DNA of 64,000 nt from Clytia hemisphaerica. Its lineage: Eukaryota > Cnidaria > Hydrozoa > Leptothecata > Clytiidae. Of the stretch, positions 47,201 to 62,200 are shown piece after piece (within the stretch, counting starts at the first letter, position 1; every line of letters begins with the position of its first letter). Made by a program: the position numbers and the translations under genes. A model generated the notes under the pieces. The model made no database searches. It worked only from the letters and a program-made list of their open reading frames with translations, and was not told the DNA's origin. The DNA is taken from assembly GCA_902728285.1 (NCBI GenBank), contig CACVBU010000604.1, forward strand, positions 1-64,000, written 5' to 3'.

Positions 47201-50200
47201 CGATCAATGTTTTCTTTAAGGTGAACTCTATTGCTTGATACATTCGTCCAAAATTCTCCTAATTCTAATTTTCTTACGCGCACGGTAAACCTGGGTAAAC
47301 CTCTGAAGGCGCTTGAAAATTATACATCTGAGGAAAATAGTCCTCCCGCGGAAAATTCTACAACAAGAATCTAATTGTGCGCCAGAAAGTCAAAAACTGA
47401 AACGGCGCCCTATTCATAAACACAATCACGCAACTTTGTTGTCATTCCTAGTCCATTTAGACAAACGCAGTCCTTACGATTTTGAGATTGCATATTCGTC
47501 AGATTGTTATGTTTTCACCCATCCCTTTAGAGCTACAGCCTGGTGGGCAGAAAACAACCACAATCTGATCTCAGGTTACTATATGTCTACAAATCGAGTC
47601 TGAAATCGTGTGTGCTTAAAAATAATTTTTCATTTTCTGGCTTGAGAAAATATATTTTCAAACCAAAATTTAACGGATAAAGAAGTTGAACATAAACTTG
47701 TTTCGTGAACGAAGTTTTATTTAATTTTCGTATATTAGAAGGCTAGAAATCTGCAATGAATGTTCAGAGCAATCTTGAGTTTTACTAAAAAGACGTATCT
47801 TGTCGGGCGAGCTTAGTATTTTCTTTTGATATATTTCATAAAAGAAATCAAAAGACTTTAACGATCAATTACCGACAAATTCAACTCCTGTTTTTCTTTA
47901 TACCTCCATGCTTGCAGTAACTAAGGATTCGTTTCCCTTAGTGTATTTTAAATATGTATTTTCAAGAGTAAAAGAAAATAGAATTTCGTGTTAAATTCGA
48001 GGGTATTGAAATACAAATACGGTGAAAATGAATCAAATGTGAACATAGAAACCTACCTGTCGCTACAGGGTTTATACAGTTGATCTCCGCAAAATGCACA
48101 TCTCCACTTAAGAACATCACCTATTTGAATAAAAAAAGTATTTGTTTACCTAAGGGTCTAAAATGGAGCTTGATGCGTATTGAAACTCAACAGACAAAGT
48201 GACTTTTATACAAGATTGGTAATGAATTCGCGTATGAGAGCAATTATGACAATATCGGATTATAATATTTTTCAAAGTCGTCCGACGCTTTCGGGATTGT
48301 TGGATCATTTCTCTGCCTTGTACTTGCAGTGTCAATTTTTCATAATTATTTCTTTTTCATTGCAGTCAGATTAGAATGTAACCTTTGGGTGTTGTTGTGT
48401 GAGCCAGATTAATCGATCCAAACTCTTTTGGCAAGCCATCCATTTCTCACTGAAAGGGATATCACTCAACACCTATAAATGAAAAAATATTGATAGCTTT
48501 TATATATGAAGTAATATCTCTTTATAAAAGCAGCAGCCAGGCAATATTTAGCTTTATCTAATAGACCCCAAACCTGGGGGGAGGGGGGGGTCAGATCAAA
48601 GAGACCAAATCAAATAAGAGCTTGTAAAAACTCTATCTCGTTCCATTTTTTGCCCCGAAAAACATCGAAATTTGGTCAAATTAGTCCCATTTCTAAATTT
48701 TACAACAAGTAGAAGAAAGACATCAAATTTACTTCTGCGTAGGACAAATCTACCCACAGATCAGAACATGTAAAGTTTCACAATTCTCGGGTATTTAGTT
48801 CACCACGTGCATGCGCAAACAAATTTATCAAAGAAACCTCTACAGGAAATTTGGGAAAAATAACATACTTGCAATCCGGTGCCAATGAAAAACATGGAAG
48901 CAGTGGGGTCATCTAATTGTTCTTTAAACCATTGCCACTGTTCTCCACCAAGGATATCACATGAACTACCTCCTTCGTAATGACTTCGTACGTCCAAAAG
49001 AATAATCTGAACAAAAAATTGGTAAGAAAAAGCAAAATGTTACCTTTTGTTTTCAATAATTATATTAAAAATATATTTGGTACGAACTTCATGGGATAAC
49101 TCAAAGATAAACTTTAAGAGTCAAGTTCCATTAATTCTTTTTTTTACAGAACGGACATTATTTTAGAGCACTCTGCTCTAGGAGAAACTGGAATTAAAGC
49201 ATTAATATTGCCAGGGGTAGGCCATTTTCAAAAGCTGAAATTCAAGAAATATAGATACAAATAACTAGGAGTATGAGCAATGTAAGAAAATCAAGTTTAA
49301 AATGACAGCGGTAGGGGATGAGTAACCAAACCAAAATATCGCCTTTTTTAATTTCGCATAGCGAAAGTATTACGATAGGCTTTCGTGGCGGCGGCGGCGC
49401 GGAAGAAAAATTAGAAAACGAGAGTAGTTGAAACTTCTAGAACATTCTCGAAAATTCTGAAATATGGACTCACTCGCTAAGATAAAATTTAATGATTCCG
49501 TTCTGCAAGTGTTTGGTAGGCGTGACCAAGCATTCGTAAACATTGCTCTTTTTTTTAATGGCGGATTTCAGTTTCAGCATGCTGTCAGACTTGCTCTCGT
49601 TTTTTGTATTTTTGTCATGTTTTTAGTGTTTTTAGAGTACTTAAGAGGATTATATTTCTTTTAGCATAGTATTTTATGTTTGTGTAGTTAGTAAATGCAC
49701 CAATAAAGTGATATTAATCTTACAATTAAAGAACTGTCCTTGAAAATCACTACACACAACAACACAGACAACAGACAAGTATGATCTTCATTTTTACAGG
49801 TAGAACTATTTGTTGATATTTGATTAAGTTGTGTTGTAAGACAATTTATCATTTACTAAGTATTTCACAGAAAAATTTATGGCAGGGGATGAGATCGGGT
49901 ATTTACCTTGCATCAGTGGAGGCAAACATGCATAGCCCTATGGCCCTCAAATGAATGACCCGTCTGGTCATTAAAATACAAAGTTAAATCAAAACAATAA
50001 TGATAGAGTGGAGCTGTGTGCGGAGCTGCGTAGTTCATTTGTTTTGAAATTTTGTTGCTTTGATTGGTCAGTCATTTGATTGATGGCTATGCAAGTTTCC
50101 CTCCACTGATGCAAGTTACCCGACTTCACGGTAGGTAGGTGAAATGTGTCAGTTTCCAGACTCTCCCACTCTAGATAACTATTTCCAATCGATGACTACT

Positions 50201-53200
50201 GTTAGTAGTTGGTCTAATAACGACATGCCTCGTCTAAATTCCGACACCCTTCTTTAGAGAAAGGAATAATATGAAAGCTTGAATCACTGATTGAAAAAGG
50301 ATTATTCCTCTCTGACCACTATATAAGCAAAGAAAAACAGTTTCAATCTTTCTATAAATTTCAGCTGATAAAAAGGGAGTCGGAATTAGAGGAGGGGAGT
50401 CGACACATTAGACCAAGTTACGGTAATCGCTAACCAACCGATTGATTGGATATCGATTGATTTCAATAATCATTGAATTGATAGGTAATTGAGACTATTC
50501 TAACTGATAATAGATTGGTTTTTCGTTGATTGGCTGTCGATTGATTGCGAACAATATCGAACAGCTTTAGAGTAAATCGATGAAAAATCCATCAATTGAT
50601 AGCCAACCAAAAGCTTCCCGTAAAATCTTGATTATAATTGCCTATCGATTATCAAAAACAATCGATATCCGATCCATCAATTATTTATCGATTAGTAATC
50701 GATTGGAAAGGGATATCGATTGTATCGAATGGGAGAGTCTGGCATGTTGGATGGGCGCTTCGTGGGATAGTGGTCATTAACCTTGAATACTACACAGGCT
50801 TCAAAGGTTTCGATTCCTACTGGCAACGGTTCACTTGGAAAGTGAATGAGCCTTCACCCGGGTCAACCCATCAAACGGATGTGAGTGAGGGAAACAATGA
50901 CAAGATTGTTATCAAATTTGATCGACCTGTTCGGAATCAATTTTCTACTGTAAAGTCAATCAAAAAATTCTCAAAAAATTTGTAACTTCACGTCTCAATG
51001 ATATGGATGCAATGCAAATAACAGCAGTAACAAAGTTTTAGCTTTTTAAAAAAGGTAAAAAACTTTTGCAGAAAGAAAATTGGTTTAAAAATTTCACTAT
51101 GATTTCCACCAAATTTAGAATATTTCATGTAATTTTCCAAATTAGTGCTTTTTCAAGCTTTCAAACAGTTATTTTTCTTATCTAATAGCAATTTTTTGCC
51201 AAAAATAGCCCTCATGGTCTATAATCAAACTCTTTTTATATATATTTATATTCCAAGGCATCATCCAAATTAAATGCCTGTCACAGTTGATTGTGTTTGA
51301 TTTTGTTTTATTGAGATAGCATTATATTGTATCTGTCATCAAAGTCTGTCGTCCCAAATATGTAGATTCTTTACCTTTCAAACAAATTCTCAGCACAAAG
51401 TTATGCTAAAGTAGAAAGTTATACAGGAAAGATACATTAGAGGTGAACGAGGGTGAACAATTCTAATATGACTAAAAGGTTTTGAAATATTGAGAAACTA
51501 TGAAGAAAAAGGAAAGAAGATGAGTAAAGTGAGGATTGTTACTTTTTGCTTGTGATTGACGTAAAACTATAGTACATTTCAACATTGAAGATTTCAAATC
51601 TCTGCACAAATTTCACGTACCTCTCTAAGATAAAAAGTTACTGTACAGCCTTGTGGGCTAAAATATTGATAATAGCAAACATGACCAAAATAGCAGAATA
51701 TAGAGTTTGAGCTTTTTGATATGTTTTGGTTTAATTTTGTTTAAATTCGATTTATTTACAAGGTGTAAACCTTTTGTATTTTTGTAATTTTTTGTCGATA
51801 ACTTTGTCAGATTGATATTTGTTTATTTGTCAACACAGTCATGTTCTATATACAAAACTATATATACAAACTATATACAATTTCATATATATTGGCAGCA
51901 AAAACTGATGTGGGCTGTAACTTGGCCACACTGGGACAGTTCACATTTAGGTGGCAATAAAGCTCTAGCTCTAGCCTCGTTCTATTTATTGCATTCTTTT
52001 AATGGTAAAGGGGGAGGGAGTACTTAGACATTAATAGGTGCCAGGTATGTGCTGATGCTAAGGTTTGGTTTTTGACCTTCCCAAGTCTCTCTGAATTATT
52101 TAAGGTACGAAACTTGAAAAGTCAAGAAAAGATCTCTAGAAGGGGCTCTTCCAGAAAAAATCCGTTCATGGGGGGTGGAGGATGTATTATTTTTTTCATA
52201 AATTGCCCCTGGACATTTTGATTTTTGACCCCCTGGACACGGGTTATACCCCTGGACAAACATCAAATCAACCCCGTGGACACAAAAAATTACCCCTGGA
52301 CATTGGAGTTTACCCCCTGGACATATTTTTCAATACCCCTGGACAATTCATCCTCCACTCCCCATGAACGGATTTTTTCTGGAAGAGACCAAGGTTAGAA
52401 AATTGTTCTTAGAGTCACTTTTTCGCCTTGTCTCTGTAAGGATAACTTTTATTCTCTGTTGGAGCCAGTTTTTCTCAGGTCTGACCTGACATTCTCTAAC
52501 CCTAGTACTCCCCCAGTCCCGGTCGTTTAAAATGATTATTTCATCTTTGAATAATCAAACACTGTGCGAAATTTTCGACTCTGAGTCGTCTTGTTTCTTC
52601 TTGTGTTTCTCTGCACAATTAAGAGTGCTCTAGAGCTTGTTATATAAAGTTTTTTATTTTCAATATTTTTTTTTTTGGCGTAACGGAAATCTAATACAGA
52701 AATTTAGACACATATGAGAAAAGTCAAGCCTACAAAATGATGAATGAATATACCTTTACAATCTTCCCTGGAGTACCATAGCTGTATGACACATAAACAC
52801 CTTCTCTCTTCCTTCGTATACTATCAGCTGGCTCGTCAAGAAAGTCAAGAAAGATATTCTGCGATTGAAGTCTGTTTCTGTAGCTCTGGAAAAAGAAAAA
52901 CCACGTGAACTTTCAGTTTATTTTTACTTCTAACAAAACCTTCTGTTTTATTTGGGAAATCCAAATTCAAATATTTAAACTTAAAAAAAAGAATGAAGTT
53001 AAAATGGAAGTGTCTAGTATTTTTAACTATCTCGGGTACCTAATAGCTGGGGGAGGGGTTGGAAAAAATCTCAAAACTTAATAAGCGGGGGGGGGGGGGT
53101 GGAATAAAAAAGTCCTGGGTGGAAAATCTTTGAAAAGGAGACTAATACAGCTGAATTAGGACAAAAAATGGAACTTTCAAAAACATTTTCCCAAAAAATT

Positions 53201-56200
53201 AATAAGCGGGGGGGGGGGGGGTTGGAATAAGAATGTCCTGGGTGGAAAATTTTCGAAAAATTAATTAGCGGGGGGGGACGGCTATTAGGTACCCGAGAGT
53301 ACGGAAGTATAAATTATTTAATATATCTTAAAATCGAGAAATATTGGTATTTGATGACGACTTTTGTACTTCGCGCTATTTTTCTCGATTTCATGATTTA
53401 TTTAATTGATTTTCTAAACTGAGAGAGCTAGACTGGAATTTTTCGCATGTAATATTCCATCATCAAACATTGCAATGGCATTGCAAATGTATATTAAAAC
53501 GAGGCTCAAAAACGCCAAAAGACAAAAAAAGATTTGTCGGTAAATTGGTCGTTAAAGTCTTTTGATCTCTTTTATGAAATATATCGAAAGAAAATACTAG
53601 GCTCGCCCGACAAAATACGACTTTTTACTGGAACTCCAGATTGCTCTGAACATTCTTTACTATCGTAATGAAGATTAAATAAAACTTCGTCCACGAAATA
53701 AGTTCATGTTTGATTTCGTTTATCAGTTAAATTTAGTTTGGAAAATATATTTTCTAAAGCCAGAAAATGAAAAGTTCTTTATAACCACACACGATTTCAG
53801 ACTCAATTTGTAGACATAAAGTCGTTGGAGAATTTTGGAGGAAAGTATCAAACGATAGAGATCACCTTAAAGAAAACATCGATCGAAAAATCTTATCATT
53901 AGATGAAGGATTGCCAAGTTTACAGGTCTTTTTTTAGTCCAAATATTTTCTTACAATGAATCTCGTCTCATCTAATTTTAAAGCTTGCCTCATTTAAGAT
54001 TTAATTTAGTTTAATAATTTAATCTCATTTAATAAGATTTCAACTATGGATAAAAGAGCTCATTAAAAATGCACGATATATGAGATAACGAGCATGCATA
54101 CATCGTAACATTTTTAATCGTAGGGCGAGCTTGGTTACAATAGCATACATCTCCTATTTCTGTAAACCTCCATGGTTAAAGCAAAGAAATGTCTCAATTT
54201 TGACTTATAACATAACTTAAAACAGAATGTGTTTGAAAAGCCGAACCTCAACAAAAATTAGCTTTTTATTAAGAATGAGTACTTACAAAGTAATGTCCTC
54301 GAACAAAGAAGAACAACTAAATTTCCTTAGGGGTCTTATCAAATAATTTAATCCACATTTGATCCAACAACACGACACAAGGTAATCAAATATAATTTTA
54401 TTTTCCGATTTACTTAACGTTGATGTAACATAGTTATAATTAAATACTAATTTATACCAACTATTGACAAAAATGATTATATGAAAAGATAATTTCTATA
54501 AAACTAATATATTAAACTGAAACTATAAATTTTTAGGTACATATTTTACAAAGGCAAATATTTGTTAGGTTTACTTTGTTAAGTGAGGATTTAAATGAAT
54601 CGATGGAAGGCTTGAGCTTAGTTTAAGGGCAGAAACTTTCGCGGGCAGAAAGTTTCGCGAGACCGAAAAGTTGCGAAATTTCGCGGATTTAAGTTTCGCG
54701 ATTTTTACTTTTTGAAGAAAGTTTACGGAAGAAACTTTCGCAGTTTTTTGTGAATGTTCAATTTTAGTAGCAATAACTTTCGCGAGTAGCTAGGGAAAGG
54801 GAATAAAAAATTATTTCAAATCTCATTTTTTTCTTCAATTGAAAGAGTGATATGCTAATAAATGAAAAATAAACTATTTTCACTTCTTCCTCCCATTCCG
54901 AATCCTAGTCACTGCGATAATATCGATAATATCGACTCTTCTCGGCTTTTAAAACTTGGAAAAAACTTTCGCAATTTTTAGGAAAATTTCATTTTTCGCA
55001 AAATTAACTTTCGCGAATTTCTTGTTTAATTTCTTACCTGGCAGAAACTTTCGCGAAAAAATGCGAAAAACGCGAAAAACGCGAAATTTCTTCCCGCGAA
55101 AGTTTCTGCCCTTAAAGTAGTATTTTCGGGAATTTGATTGCAAAGTAAACTTCCACGAAATAAAAAGGATTGTGTTCCGAAACGATGGGATGATGCCTAT
55201 TGACATCAAGACTTTGTTTCGCAAATCAAACTTAATTGTTTTTGATTTATAGACCTGCTGCATGAGTTCATGATTTAATTTTTTCTCAGATTTGAAAACC
55301 TCACAAAGTAAAAAGCTAAGATGAATTTCATGGACCGTTTTACCATTTTACATTTGGCGCTCTGTAACAGAGATTCAAAGTTTTCTTATAATCATAATCA
55401 TGCTAATTTCTTCCGAAGGTGAATGTCTCTTCTCCATAAAACGAGGACAGCCATTAATAAGGTAACCATAGCGACAACAGGTGAGTGGTATTGTGGGTAA
55501 TGAGATGAGTAGAAGGCTAGAAGGAAGCTGATTCCTTTGAAAGTGATTCCAGCAACAGTGCGTACACCTGTGATGAAACTAGAATCCTGCGCATTAACTG
55601 TCTGTAAGAGCAAAAAAGTGTTCACTATCTGTCCTTGAAGAAAGATCGGATTCTTCGACAGGTACAAAATGGAGAAGAATATAATCTGCTGCGGTAGAGT
55701 GTTTAGAATACCAATATTGGTCAACATTAAGGCTGTCACCATGACAGCACAAGTTATCAATGAAATGATATAAAGATAAAAATTACGGACCGGATCCTTA
55801 AAGAAAGCGTATTTGACCAAAAGAGTGGACAAAATCAACGTCACACAATTCGTTACAATTACCACTATGAGGAGGGTATTGAGCGACCAGCCATACATTG
55901 AAGGTGGAATAATTGTCATACTGGAGATTAAGGTGGCGATGCCATATCGACCCATTCCATACGCTAAACATAAAGTGATGATATCGAAATTAAAAAGATC
56001 TGAAAACTTCATCAATGTCACCTGCGATGGAGTTGATTCACTATCATTATTTGTACATTTTGTATCAGCTGTTGAAAGATCGGCTCTTTCAAGTTTCGAA
56101 CATCGAATGTGTGAAGTTCTTCTCGATTCGTTCAACGTAGACAAATCGAGAGCGTCTGTATAATTTTTCGATTCGATTCTTTCCAGATTTTTTGACAGAT

Positions 56201-59200
56201 CTGTCACTTTGAAATATGAAACAATGGCAAGAGCAAGTGAACCAACAGTGATTAACAAATTCCCCATATTGAGTTTGTCCAATTTCACGAAACCGATTCG
56301 GATTAGAATACCGGTAAATAAAATCGGTATTCCAGCACCAATATTAATTCCAATTTGATAGGATACTTCATACCAACCAATGACTTGCTTCATTGTATCC
56401 ACTTCTTTTGCATACGTCCGACGAATTTCACCTTAAAAAGAAGAAAGGGCAGACCATGTCAAACGTTTAAAGAAAGATATTTACAATGGGCTCTTCCAGA
56501 AAAAATTTTTACATGGGGGGTGGAGGATATAACAAATTTTAGTGATTTACCCCCCGGACAGGGTGACTTTTGGCCCCCCCCCCGGACAATAGGTTTCACC
56601 CCCCGGACAAGCATCTGCTGACCCCCAGACACACCAAATTACCCCCGGACAGAGCAAATTTACACCCCGGACAAGGCAAATTTTGATGATTTTTTGCTAC
56701 CCCCCGGACAATATATCCTCCATCCCCCATGTAAAAAATTTTTCTGGAAGAGCCCATTGTTGTTAGCAATTCTTCTTCGACAAATATCTCAAGGGAAATA
56801 ATTTTCTCTCTTGGACACTTTTCCTTCGATTTCCTAGAGAGTTTTCAAACTTTTTGATAAAAAAATGGCAAAATTTATCATTGGCAGGTTCTAATTTTTC
56901 GCGCTTTTGGCGAAAAACGACGAATAAAGCGAAAATAAGTTCCCGCAAAAATTAGTTTCTTTAACGCATTATTTTCTATTTCAAAGCGTATGAAATGAGT
57001 GGTCCGTACATGGTTCGAACATTGGAATGATGGCAAATTTAAATACCCAAAATAAGAAAGTGTCAAATGTCACTGGTATCATATGAGATCGCTCAATCTT
57101 TTCAGCCCTTTACCAGTAGGTATGGCCCTAGGAGCACCGTCACCCATCCCGCCCTGTTTTTTTGACTACGCACGGGTTAATCTGTTTTCAGAAAAGGAGA
57201 GACTAATACTCACCAATGACAGCAGTTTGTAAACATTCGGTGAAACCCATCAAGATGCGCCCAATAACCACCAACCATATCTGTCCATGTAAAACATAAA
57301 GAGAATTCCCTGCAAAAGAAGCCAACATCACACCCACCACCACTCTCCTCAGGTTCCTTGTGCGGTCCATATAACGGCCTAAAAAGGCCCCACCAATGAT
57401 TTGTGCAATTGAATATAAAGCCTCCGTTACACTGTAGTAAAATATTGCAATGGATGTTTGGATGTGGAAACGGTCTTTGAGATAATAGAGCAAAAAATAT
57501 TTGGTAGTTTGCATCTCAAATCCATAAAGAAATATCATGACATAGGAAAGCCATTTGAAAGTTTCTCTTTGATGTGTCCACTCTTTGTACTCCATATCTT
57601 CATGAAGGGAAAACGCGATTGATCTTTTTATCTGACTATTTCGTGAATGTCAAAATATGATATTACACGTCTTTTTTATAATGTTGTGCACTAACCGTAC
57701 GAGCTCTATATTAAGACAGCTTAATGCCATGGGGATTTAACACACATTAGAATTTAATTTAAATTTAAAGATTCACATCTGACGATTGCTAGGAGAGCAT
57801 GAAACTCGGAGTTATGTACAATTAACTTGTCAAGGAAATATATTATCTAACATTAGAAATTTAGTGCTTATTTAACCATGGAGAATTAACATACATTGAG
57901 CTCCTCCAAAAACGTCACTACCTTCGAAATGACACGAAAGGACCAACCTTAACAATGGCTTTTGTTTCGACGCAGCGAAGACAGATTTTAGGGCGTTGAA
58001 ATATATTGTTCTACCGTTAAAATTATCTTCGATAACCATATTTGGAATTACGTCTATTATAATGTAAATGAGTAGCATTATTTCTCTCTTATATTGAATC
58101 TTTGATTATAAATACTGTTACTGAATTTTAATTAGCAAGCATCGTATTTGGTATGTAAATTTTGATATTCTAAAGTCGTGAAGATATGAAAAAAAGGAAA
58201 TTAAAACTGTTTTATTTATTGTTTGAACTTTGTTCCGGATCGCATAGGAGGCTTTGAACTTAAGATTTAAGGTTAAGTACATTAAGTTTTCGGTTAAATT
58301 TATCTCAAAATTACATGACTCGCGACATGGAGGTTCAACGCGAGATCTTATTGTAAGATCTTCGGTTCCGAGACTAGCAGTCGATACTTTTGAGATTTTT
58401 TTTCTATCTTCACGACTATTTGCACTTTTATTTCTTTTTTTCGCTCGTAACTTTTGTTACTTTTCTTTGCTATTTGGTCAGCCCCGATGACCCTTCAAAT
58501 ACCTTTTTTCCAGCCGCCGCCGCAACTTAAGAGTTTGGTTTTTTTATTCCGATTTTCCGATATCACTTTGATCTCTAAACTTTCTTCCGATCGGGTTAAC
58601 TTTTTAGGTACTTTTAGCGTGCGTTGTTTTTACAGATCATAATGTGGTGTTTCAAGATGGCGGCTCAAGCGATCTTGCGAAGTGAAGCGAAGTCTTTTTC
58701 GTTCGTTCGGTGTTTATCTCTTGCCAGATTTTATTTATACAATCATTACATCTTGTTGAAGTGGCTTTTAAACTTATAACTAAGGAAGATGCAACACTGG
58801 AGTTAGATTATAAGGATGTTCTTTTCTTTAAAGCATGAAGATTTTAACTTATTTGCTCAAGTTTTTTCCTGAATTGTGAGTTATTTTTTTACCTGCTAGA
58901 CCTCATTTATTTATTTTGTAGCATGAAAACATGATTTTTCATTTTGGACTTGAATATAGAATAACCACAAACAATTACTGGAATTTGATGGAGTGTATAT
59001 ATATTACAGTTCACAGCTTAATTATCTAATTATTCACAAAAATAATGTTTTCTCGAACTTGAGTGTTTTCTATCTTTTGATTTAATAGACATTTTATATG
59101 CTTGTTCTTCTGGACTTGGAGATAATATTGATAAAGCGTAAATGGAAATTGATCAAGTATATTAAAGTACCGCTCCTATGTGAATTTGAGAAAGACCGAA

Positions 59201-62200
59201 GTTCTTCATCAAATTATTGACACAAAAATGATTTTTTTCTAGACTTGCGTTTTTCACTGGCAGTTACGTTTGTTTTTTTGGACCGACTGGGAGATAATTA
59301 TGATAAAGCGTAAATGGAAATTGATCAAGTATATTAAAGTACAGCTCCTATGTAAATTTGAGAAAGAACGAAGTTTTTCATCAAATTATTGACGTAAAAA
59401 TGATTTTTTCTAGACTTTAGTTTTCACTGCGATTTGAAAGCAGACACTTGCATTTGTTCTTTTTGACTTGGAGATAATTATGATGAAGCGTAAATGGAAA
59501 TTAAACAAGTATATATATTTAAAGTGCAGCTCCTATGTAAATTTCAGAAAGGCTGAAGTATTCTTCATCAAATTATTGACAGAAATTATGTTTTTCTAGA
59601 CTTGCATTTTTTTCACTGTGATTTAATGGCGGACACTTTACATTTTGGACTAATAATGATAAATAATAAATGTATATATAAATAAATTAAATATTTTTTA
59701 ATAGATAAATATTGCACTTTTAAGCATATTTAGGCTCAGATTAGGGAAAATACAGTACAATAATTACAGTCTTTCTGGGACGACACCGGGTATGCTAAAC
59801 ATAAAACTTTAAATTTGAATAAATTTTAGATAGTATTTTGGGTGTAGGTGTAAACTTTATTTTGAAATTTTCATTGCCTATTATAAAAAACATGTAGTTT
59901 TAAGCTGAACTATTTCTCTGCAGTTAAGATGAATAAGAATGACACCATTTTAACTTATTTATTACTGATTTACATCTGTTTTTGAAACTTTTTTGATTTT
60001 TTGTCCAGCTTGAGCTTGAATATAATTATAAGTCTAAGCTTACTAAAAAATGAAAAGTGTATAAATTTTTTGTGATTTTTTAAGTACAGTATGCCTTGCT
60101 TTTAACTTCCTTGCAAGGATTTTTATTTTCATGAATCTGTTGATGATGTTATTATCTAAATATCTATCCTAATTAAGAGACGAATAATTATTTTGTCATA
60201 CAGATTGTAACATGGCATATTTTCGTTAATCCATATTGTATACAAACGTAAATTTGATGATTTTTTCACTCTCGCAGGCCATTAACTGCAACGAATCGCA
60301 GGCTATTAGCTGCAAGAGAATCGCTCAAGGGATACGCAGGCCATTAACTGCAACGAAACGCAGGCTATTAACTGAGAAAATTTAGTGAATTAACTGCAAG
60401 GTGCAAGTCTCAATCAATGAGCACCAAGTTATCGACAGAAAAAGATAGACAGAATTTAAACGAATCAGTCAGCAGTCAGACGGAAACAAGCAAGCACTAC
60501 TGCGTCTGACTCGACGCAAGTTGACGAGACTGGTCCGGAAGATCAAGACATTGATTACCGTCCGCTTGAGAGAGCCGACACTCAGAAAACAAACTTGACA
60601 CAAACAAGACCTCTCCAGGAAGAATTTGTTACTCTTCTTAGTGCAAACAGGACAACTCTTGCTGAATTAAGCACTCTTTACGAAGACTTTGTACTGACAC
60701 AACAACAGCTAGTACAGGAAAAACGTGTCGTACAAGAGAACCAGAACACACCTCTAGTTACTCAGATAGACGAGTTAGAAAGACGACTCCAGTACTTCAC
60801 ACGGTTGATAACTCAATCCGAAGGCATCTGACGTTTCGGAACTTCTCGATACCTTAGTGTCAAAATAGCACCATTGATTTTGAGTCCATTCTTTTCTTCA
60901 ATAGAATAGATTTTCTATACGCTTCGAAAGATTGCTGGGAAAATTTTTTGATCGCTCCCTCACTGACGAGACGTTGAAAATCTACCATTATTGTTTGATT
61001 GAGATAAGTTTCTACAGCCTTCAGATTTGAAGAAATTTCATATAGTGGGGATAACACTAACATCAGGATGTGACGGCATGAGTTTTGGAACCCAAAACAG
61101 TATGGTCATCAATGCTTCCTGTGTTGAAGAAATGTTTCATTTTGCGCTAGCGTTCGGCCACTTCAAACATGTCTTGACAAGAATCTGTTCCGTCCATATA
61201 TTTGAATCCATACTCTCCTACTAAATATTCTGTTACTGTCCCAACAGCGCAACCGTAGTATTGATTTCTTTCCATGTCCAAACACGCAAGGACTGCCTTG
61301 GAAATCCCCTTCAGATCTCAACTGGATGTAGGAGTCAACACCCTTTTAGACTGAGTATTCAATAAAAATGATGATGGTAATAATATTGTTTTGAAGAAAG
61401 TTAGACGCAGCAATTTTCGCAAAGAAAAACCTATCACTCCGATATTAATCTTTTCCTTTATAGAATTATTGCAATGGACGACCACAGAAGATTGAGCAAA
61501 AGGATGGTTAAAACTTAGAGTGCAGAGGGCTCCAGCACCCAGCCTTTTTGAGGGGGGGGGGAGCTAAAGAAAATAATCCCGACTAAATTTTAAAAACATT
61601 GCATGTAAATTCTCAATGAATTTATTGCGCCACCGGCAAAAATTTTTTAAAGAGGGGCAAAACCTTCCCCACATAATTGAATATGATATTTGTGATAATG
61701 ATATTTAACATAATTCAAAATATTTATAACCTATCAGCTCTGCCCCCAGTTTTATTACACAACTCTCTGCCCAAAAAAATATAGCCCCCAATCAACAGTC
61801 AAGAGCTATTGTAAATTAGGATAAATGCGAGTATTTATCCTAAATAGGATGAATTATCCAAGCTAGGATAAAATCTATATCCTTATTAGGATAAAAGGAA
61901 TAAAAACTTGATTTATTGAATAAACTTTGAAATGCGAACGTATATATCCGAATAAACGTCGAGATATGCATGGATTTGAGTAATTTATTAGAGCCAGCAA
62001 AGTATGCTTGTGAAGTCTTATCTCCCAGTCAGCGTGCGTTCAGAAGCTATTCAATTTTCAAGAAGTACCTTTATTTAATGATACAAACTCCAACTGTTAG
62101 GCATCGAACTTTCTTAGTGATAACTTTGCTTATGATGGTTGTTTTCCAAAGAAAATTTGCAAATAGAAAAAAAAAATAAACAAAATAAGATAAAATACAG

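Noticed and set aside
47313-47603. Plus-strand frame of 96 codons
   Set aside because: It lies wholly inside the 976-bp non-autonomous transposon; no domain recognised, and the related copy does not keep it.
50638-50985. Plus-strand frame of 115 codons
   Set aside because: It crosses an ATCGATTG-rich repeat and a truncated SINE, with no protein-like motif.
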